A stretch of 19,942 bases of DNA, taken from an uncultured Pseudomonadota bacterium (GTDB lineage: Bacteria; Pseudomonadota; Alphaproteobacteria; Rs-D84). The notes below the pieces were generated by a model. The model had not been told where the DNA came from, made no database searches, and saw only the letters and a program-made list of their open reading frames with translations. The position numbers and the translations under genes are program-made. Positions 14,866-19,942 of the stretch are shown here, in pieces (positions within the stretch are counted from its first letter, which is position 1; each line of letters begins with the position of its first letter). The stretch lies in assembly GCA_947169505.1 (NCBI GenBank), contig CAMVPZ010000005.1:1-19942 (forward strand). The letters run 5' to 3'.

Positions 14866-16944
14866 TTAAATAAATTTTACAAAATCACGTGCAACTTTCT
14901 TGATTCCACGTGTTTTAAAAGCGACAGTCAAAATATGTTCATTTTCTTCGATAACAACACCCATACCCATTTCGTTATGCGAAACCATTTTTCCAACAAC
15001 TGATTCTGTTCTTATTACATTACGTTTTATTGGTGTTTTTTGATAGTTATCTCTTTTGTTATAAAACCCATTATCATTTACAAAATGTTTGTCTATTTCA
15101 TCAATAAATCTGGATTTCGTTTGATACATTCTTTGTCCAAACACAGTTCTTACCATCGCATAAGTTATAATTGCACGTTTGCGTGCCCGTGTAATCGCCA
15201 CATAAGCCAATCTGCGTTCTTCTTCCAGGTCACCTTCTTTGTTTGCTTTTTCATTTGGAAAAATACCTTCTTCCCATGCGGGCAAAAATACAGTATTAAA
15301 TTCCAAACCTTTTGCTGCATGTATCGTCATAATAGAAACAACATTTTTATCATCTGTTTCGTTATCATTATCATCTGTCATCATCAATGCCGCATGTTCC
15401 AAAAATGCCGTCAAAGTATCATATTTTGACACAACACCATTTATCAATTCACGTATATGATTTAATCTTTCTTCACTTTCAGCATCTTTTGATTCACGCC
15501 ACATTTTAATGTACCCAACACGTTCCAATAATTGTTGAACCGCTTCTTTTGGTGCCATATTTTGCCAATCGAAATCAAAAGCAGATAAAAATTCGTCCGC
15601 AGCCGCACTTTGTTTAGATGATAATTTTGCAACCTTTAGTGCATCCATTAAATTTTTTCCGGTTTCACGCAATTTAGAAATAGCACCATCACCAAATCCA
15701 CGACGTGGTTTAGATATAATACGTTCAAAAGAAATATCATCAAATGGATATACTAATAATCTTATGTATGCGATCGCATCACGGATTTCAGCCCTGTCAT
15801 AAAACTTCTTTGCACCAATTAATTTATATAAAACACCTCGTTCTGAAAACGCTTCTTCAAAAGTTCTGGACAAAGAGCCGGCACGAATCAATATTGCAAA
15901 ATTTGAAAAATTGTCATTCGCATTTTTTATTATTGTATCGGTAATAAAGCGTGCTTCGTCCCAATCGCTTGGCAACGGGAAAACATATATCGGTTCACCG
16001 TTTTCATTACCATCACACGGACGTAAATCTTTGCCAAGACGTCCCATATTATTTTTTATCAAAGAATTTGCCGCACCCAAAATATTTTGTGTGCTTCGAT
16101 AATTAGTTTCCAAGCGAATTATTTTTGCCCCAGGGTAAGTTTTTTCAAACTCTAATATGTTTTTTATTTCCGCCCCACGCCAAGAATATATAGATTGGTC
16201 GTCATCACCAACACAGCAAATATTTGGTAATTCTTTATCACGTGTTAACATTTTTAACAACATCATTTGTGCAGCATTTGTATCTTGGAATTCATCGACC
16301 ATTATAAATTTAAATTGGTTTTGATATTTTTTCAAAACGTCCGCATTATTTTCAAACAATCGTAATACAAATAAAATAATATCACCAAAATCTATCGCAT
16401 TTAAGCGCATTAATTCTTCGTTATAAGCACGCAATATTTTTTGTGATGTCTGTGACAAAGACATTTTATCAAAATCAATAATGCCTTTGTCTTTGATATT
16501 AGAAATTTTATCAACCCAATCGGCAGGATTAAATTCTTTTGTATCCAATCCCAAATTAGTTATAACACGTTTCAACACTGATTTTTGATCGTCTTCGCCA
16601 TATATTAAAAAATTATGTTGCAGACCCGCCGCAATGCAATTTGCCCGCAAAATCCGCAAACACATAGAATGAAACGTTCCCATCCATAAATCCCCACATA
16701 AATGAGATATTTCATTATAACTTGCAATCCTGAAACGCATTTCATTTGCAGCTTTGTTAGTAAAAGTCAAAGCCAATATTTCCCATGGCTTTGCATAACC
16801 ATTATACAAGATATGGACAATTCTTGATATTAAAACACGTGTTTTTCCGGTTCCTGCGCCCGAAAGTACCAAAAGCGGGCCGTCAACAGTCGTCACAGCC
16901 AATTTTTGTTCTGCATTTAAATTTTCCATATAATTCACGGACAT
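14866..16944 (-). CDS. uvrD: UvrD/PcrA-type superfamily 1 DNA helicase
   Basis: An ATP-dependent 3'-5' helicase of nucleotide excision and mismatch repair. From the chosen start it has 692 residues. Walker A GAGTGKT is at 29-35, motif Ia LALTFTNKAANEMR follows, motif II VDEFQDT is at 216-222 and motif III GDDDQSIYSWRG at 246-257. Then come LETNYRST, MTIHAAKGLEF and the arginine-finger motif YVAITRARKRA. The last 45 residues (KMVSHNEMGMGVVIEENE...GIKKVARDFVKFI) match the C-terminal Tudor-like domain by which UvrD/PcrA bind RNA polymerase. The frame stays open to 17022, but that start would overlap the divergent exonuclease gene. The ATG at 16944 or 16929, just before the conserved ENLNAEQ, is more likely. 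PcrA is an equivalent name. Confidence 0.95.
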   Translation of the reverse strand: MSVNYMENLNAEQKLAVTTVDGPLLVLSGAGTGKTRVLISRIVHILYNGYAKPWEILALTFTNKAANEMRFRIASYNEISHLCGDLWMGTFHSMCLRILRANCIAAGLQHNFLIYGEDDQKSVLKRVITNLGLDTKEFNPADWVDKISNIKDKGIIDFDKMSLSQTSQKILRAYNEELMRLNAIDFGDIILFVLRLFENNADVLKKYQNQFKFIMVDEFQDTNAAQMMLLKMLTRDKELPNICCVGDDDQSIYSWRGAEIKNILEFEKTYPGAKIIRLETNYRSTQNILGAANSLIKNNMGRLGKDLRPCDGNENGEPIYVFPLPSDWDEARFITDTIIKNANDNFSNFAILIRAGSLSRTFEEAFSERGVLYKLIGAKKFYDRAEIRDAIAYIRLLVYPFDDISFERIISKPRRGFGDGAISKLRETGKNLMDALKVAKLSSKQSAAADEFLSAFDFDWQNMAPKEAVQQLLERVGYIKMWRESKDAESEERLNHIRELINGVVSKYDTLTAFLEHAALMMTDDNDNETDDKNVVSIMTIHAAKGLEFNTVFLPAWEEGIFPNEKANKEGDLEEERRLAYVAITRARKRAIITYAMVRTVFGQRMYQTKSRFIDEIDKHFVNDNGFYNKRDNYQKTPIKRNVIRTESVVGKMVSHNEMGMGVVIEENEHILTVAFKTRGIKKVARDFVKFI

Positions 16945-17015
16945 TTTTTCTATTTCTGTATTGTAATTTATAAAAGTTTTATATACAATCATTTTATTCA
17001 ACGAATGGAAAAAAT
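16945..17015. promoter_or_regulatory. Divergent uvrD / exonuclease promoter region
   Basis: Minus strand: TACAAT (16965-16960) lies 15 nt before the preferred uvrD start. Plus strand: TATACAAT (16982-16989) lies about 26 nt before the exonuclease ATG, with GGA 7 nt upstream of that ATG. Neither has a clear -35. Both are plausible -10 boxes in very AT-rich DNA. Confidence 0.35.
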
Positions 17016-17696
17016 ATGACAAGAATAATTTGCTTTGATATTGAAACGACAGGATTTGAATATATGCGGGGCGACCGTTGCATTGAAATCGGCGCTGTGG
17101 AATTGATTGATGGAAAATTAACTGAAAATACTTTTCATGAATATATTAATCCAGAGGGCAAAATTATTCCCCCTGAAACATACATGGTTCATAAGATTTC
17201 GAATGCTTTTTTGGAAGACAAACCGAAAATGTCTGTTATTGCACCAAAGTTTTTGGAATTCATCGGCGATTCCCAGATTGTCGCCCATAATGGATTGGAT
17301 TTTGACTTTCCGTTTATAAATTATGAATTAAGTAAATTAAATTTGAATCCAATTCCACGTTCACAAATGCTGGATTCCATTGTTATCGCCAGAAATCGTG
17401 TTTTTGGTCCCAAAAGTTATACTTTGGATGCATTGGCAAAATGGTTTGGCGTACCATTAACGGCACGTGCTGACGCACACGGCGCATTGATTGACGCTGA
17501 AATTCTGGCACGTGTGTATTTAGAATTGGAAAACACTGCGCCTGCGATTGATATAAAAGAATTAATCAAAGAACAACATGAAAAATTTTTAAACGCTCCA
17601 AAAAGCGACGGAACTTTTCCAAAACGTTCATTTGAAATACCGGGCGAAGAATTGGAAATTCACAATAAATTTATGGAAGAATTATTAAGCGAATAA
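17016..17696 (+). CDS. dnaQ: DnaQ-family (DEDDh) 3'-5' exonuclease, probably DNA polymerase III epsilon subunit
   Basis: 226 residues with a full DEDDh nuclease domain. ExoI is DIETTG with Asp8 and Glu10. ExoII is AHNGLDFDFPF (91-101), with Asp98 the probable ligand. ExoIII is HGALIDAEILARVY with general-base His156 and Asp161. The length fits a proofreading epsilon subunit rather than a large fusion. No clear beta-clamp-binding motif was seen in the C-terminal 50 residues, which are charged and may bind the polymerase. A stand-alone DnaQ-like exonuclease is the alternative. The gene diverges from uvrD and ends in a strong terminator hairpin that overlaps its stop codon. Confidence 0.9.
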   Translation: MTRIICFDIETTGFEYMRGDRCIEIGAVELIDGKLTENTFHEYINPEGKIIPPETYMVHKISNAFLEDKPKMSVIAPKFLEFIGDSQIVAHNGLDFDFPFINYELSKLNLNPIPRSQMLDSIVIARNRVFGPKSYTLDALAKWFGVPLTARADAHGALIDAEILARVYLELENTAPAIDIKELIKEQHEKFLNAPKSDGTFPKRSFEIPGEELEIHNKFMEELLSE

Positions 17697-17719
17697 AACG
17701 GACATTTCGTCCGTTTTTT
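17696..17719. terminator. Bidirectional rho-independent terminator between convergent genes
   Basis: An 8-bp stem AAACGGAC/GTCCGTTT (17696-17703, 17709-17716) with the loop ATTTC is flanked by T-runs on both strands. The left arm overlaps the last base of the exonuclease stop. The right side meets the stop (17718-17720) of the convergent 732-residue gene. Confidence 0.88.
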
Positions 17720-19916
17720 ATTCTCCATCATCATCTTCTTCGACAACAACACAACTGTTATGCTCTTTGTTTTCATCGCCACCAAAAAGAATTTGATTAT
17801 TGGAACAAGATGTACAAAAACCAGTATCATCACGATATTGATTATCGCCGCATTTCAGCATACACACACCATTCCATACAGTATATCCAGAATTACATTG
17901 ACATTTTCCATTAACAAAGCCTTTGATTGTTCTGTTTTCATCTTTTCCAGTTGCGTGATTTTTATCAAACGTAGAATTTTCTGGACACAACAAAGATTCA
18001 TAGAACATTTGTGAAATGCCTTCGATCAAAAGCGATTTTTGTGCCGCATCACTACCTGCTACACTAACCGCATTCCCCATTTCTGTATCATACGCAAACA
18101 CGGCATATCCGCACGTCAGCGCAACATTATAACACGCACCTTTCATGACACGATAAATGTTGTCGATATTTGCAGACGAAGTCCACGATGTAATTTGTGT
18201 ATTTTGTTGATTATAGCATTCTTCGACATCAGCCATACATGTTGACGCATAATCAGAAATGATTTTCGATTGAGCGGCTTTGATATTAACCATCGCACGT
18301 TGAATATAATTCACAACGACTTCGTTATACGGGTTATAGGTAGATTTTTTTGCATTTGTTTCATACGTATAATATTGGCATTTATCCAACACAGCCCGGC
18401 AAAGCCCACCATCTTTGACCGATTGTCCGGTACCAATTTTTGACATTAAATAATTCACAATACACGCACCATCATGATTTGAACACGTTGTATCAGCAGA
18501 AGAATTTTTAATAAAATCTGTTGTGATACTGGTATTATTATATTCAGTCATCATATTTGTAATATTTGGTAAATTACGTCCCAAAACAACACTGCCGTTT
18601 TCATCAATATACATTTTGGTTGGATCCAAACATTTTATATAATTTTCACCACAAACCATATCATCCAACATACAATTTTCCAACGCACCGATACAGCCTT
18701 TGGCATCATATTCATTTTTATTTTGCAGCACCGCCAATCTAGCCTTTTGCAGCATTAATTTTGCACTGCGCACATTACTGACCAATTTTTGATTTAATTT
18801 TTCCAAACCTTGTTCATAAGCGATACAATCTTTTGCAATTGCCAAATCATAATTTCCAGAAATTTGATTTTCTGTTCCACCCGCATCTTTACAGCGATTA
18901 AGAACAGTTTTACAACGTTTTTTCGCTTCGTTATAAAGCGCAGTTCCACGTTTCGAAGAAATATCATTTGACGAAGACCCAAACAAATCCAAACTTAATA
19001 AATCACTGGATTCACCGGAAAAATCAAATTCCATATCCAACAAAGAATCACCGCCCGACGATGTCAAAGTTGTTGCTGCAGTTGGATCTTTGATCATATC
19101 TGCGATATCATCCAACAAAGAACGGGTTTTCGTGTTATCTTTGGTTTTGTTCATTTCTAATTCTGCTTCGGTTGCAGACATAATCGCACGGATTTCATCG
19201 GCAGACAGCCCAACATATCGAATTTGTTGCGCCACATCATTTAATTCAGTATTTGCTTTTTCAACCGCTTCTTGGGCATTGGCATATTTCGACAGATTTG
19301 CAGAACACGAACACCGCTGTTGATTAGCATCCACAACCGCACAAAATTGATCCATGCATTCATTATATTGCTGTTGGCAAGTATTATTTAAATCACTGGT
19401 TTTTTCCATAATATCTTTTGCATTTGCCAAAGATTCCGCCGTCACAGTTTTTTGTTTATTCACCCCAAAAATCGAAGCACGTGTTTGCACACCACGAATT
19501 TGTTCATCGATATTAGAACCGGTTTGCACCCCAGTATTTCCAATGGTTGCACGTCCGCCCACCTCTGCAGTCGAAGCACGCAAAACAACACCCGCACGAC
19601 GCAAAGCCGGATTTGCGTTAATCCCCGCAGATTCAGTGCGTGCACTGCGACCAACAGTATTCGCAGCCGTTTCAACATTTGCACCGGTATTTTTTGTTCG
19701 GCCCCGCACAGAACGGGAGGCCGTATTCAAAGAATCTTTTGTATTAACATTACGGGAAACATTTCGATTTGTTGTCGCACGATTTTTAACGCCACTGTTT
19801 TCCATATTTTGATTATCATTGGCGGATTTTACCGGAATTGTGCGGGAAATATTGGCCCCATCCGCATTTACGGCGGCAAAAAGAATCATGAAAAAGCAAG
19901 CGAAAAATCTTTTCAT
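17718..19916 (-). CDS. Secreted cysteine-rich protein with repeated CX6C motifs, 732 aa
   Basis: I recognise no family. A signal peptide covers about residues 1-21. Residues 25-150 are low complexity, rich in Arg, Asn, Thr and Ser. From 180 on there are 28 cysteines, an even number. Eight disjoint pairs have exactly six residues between them: 180/187, 335/342, 408/415, 422/429, 478/485, 506/513, 560/567 and 595/602. Cys408, 415, 422 and 429 form a run at heptad spacing. Most of these pairs lie in sequence that looks helical (KRCKTVLNRCK, GLCRAVLDKCQ). An acidic Ser/Asp-rich linker spans about 285-320. The C-terminus (672-722) has dense CxC and CxxC cysteines like small disulfide-knotted domains, then an acidic tail. 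Export and an oxidising destination are inferred. The start has an extended -10 nearby and GAGAG just before the ATG. Confidence 0.85.
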   Translation of the reverse strand: MKRFFACFFMILFAAVNADGANISRTIPVKSANDNQNMENSGVKNRATTNRNVSRNVNTKDSLNTASRSVRGRTKNTGANVETAANTVGRSARTESAGINANPALRRAGVVLRASTAEVGGRATIGNTGVQTGSNIDEQIRGVQTRASIFGVNKQKTVTAESLANAKDIMEKTSDLNNTCQQQYNECMDQFCAVVDANQQRCSCSANLSKYANAQEAVEKANTELNDVAQQIRYVGLSADEIRAIMSATEAELEMNKTKDNTKTRSLLDDIADMIKDPTAATTLTSSGGDSLLDMEFDFSGESSDLLSLDLFGSSSNDISSKRGTALYNEAKKRCKTVLNRCKDAGGTENQISGNYDLAIAKDCIAYEQGLEKLNQKLVSNVRSAKLMLQKARLAVLQNKNEYDAKGCIGALENCMLDDMVCGENYIKCLDPTKMYIDENGSVVLGRNLPNITNMMTEYNNTSITTDFIKNSSADTTCSNHDGACIVNYLMSKIGTGQSVKDGGLCRAVLDKCQYYTYETNAKKSTYNPYNEVVVNYIQRAMVNIKAAQSKIISDYASTCMADVEECYNQQNTQITSWTSSANIDNIYRVMKGACYNVALTCGYAVFAYDTEMGNAVSVAGSDAAQKSLLIEGISQMFYESLLCPENSTFDKNHATGKDENRTIKGFVNGKCQCNSGYTVWNGVCMLKCGDNQYRDDTGFCTSCSNNQILFGGDENKEHNSCVVVEEDDDGE

Positions 19917-19926
19917 CTCTCACAAT

Positions 19927-19935
19927 ATTATATCA
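19927..19935 (-). promoter_or_regulatory. Extended -10 promoter of the cysteine-rich protein gene
   Basis: TGATATAAT on the minus strand lies 10 nt before the ATG at 19916. Transcription would start about 3-5 nt before the start codon, so the leader is almost absent. Any -35 would lie beyond the window edge. Confidence 0.6.
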
Positions 19936-19942
19936 CAAATTT

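Noticed and set aside
16945..17022. Longer uvrD start adding 26 residues
   Set aside because: It would overlap the divergent exonuclease's start region and removes space for both promoters. The conserved N-terminus begins right after the ATG at 16929-16944.

Overview
The window is AT-rich, densely packed bacterial DNA. It is most consistent with an uncultured, host-associated alphaproteobacterium with a small genome, of the Rickettsiales-like or gut RF32/Enterousia kind. Pointers are the low GC content, a zinc-free long L31 protein, an mraY-ftsW-murG cluster lacking murD, and a row of VirB6/TrbL-like membrane proteins of the sort multiplied in Rickettsiales. The taxonomic placement is inference; no rRNA or tRNA gene is present.

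Layout. Positions 1-687 (minus) hold the 5' part of a secreted leucine-rich-repeat protein with 29-residue repeats that runs off the window. Positions 688-1017 are non-coding and carry a compound palindromic element. Positions 1018-7553 (minus) are housekeeping genes: murG, ftsW, mraY, a short class A penicillin-binding protein, a catalytically degenerate inositol-monophosphatase-like protein, and rpmE. A 169-residue protein of unknown function follows (7649-8158, minus).

The centre (8226-14864) is the accessory block. Five polytopic membrane proteins of 397-483 residues share an architecture resembling VirB6/TrbL. One is read leftward and four form a tight rightward operon, both driven from a very compact divergent promoter. 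They share Cys-x-x-Cys motifs, a Cys-pair loop and an amphipathic basic tail. No VirB4/VirD4 ATPase is in the window, so membership of a type IV secretion system is a hypothesis.

The right end has uvrD/pcrA (minus) divergent from a DnaQ-type exonuclease (plus), a bidirectional terminator, and a 732-residue secreted protein (minus) with 28 mature cysteines. Eight cysteine pairs have exact CX6C spacing, a pattern I do not recognise from a named family and the best candidate here for something undescribed.

A regulatory theme recurs: several genes have an extended -10 box (TGnTATAAT or close) with no clear -35, often so near the start codon that the mRNA would be leaderless or nearly so.
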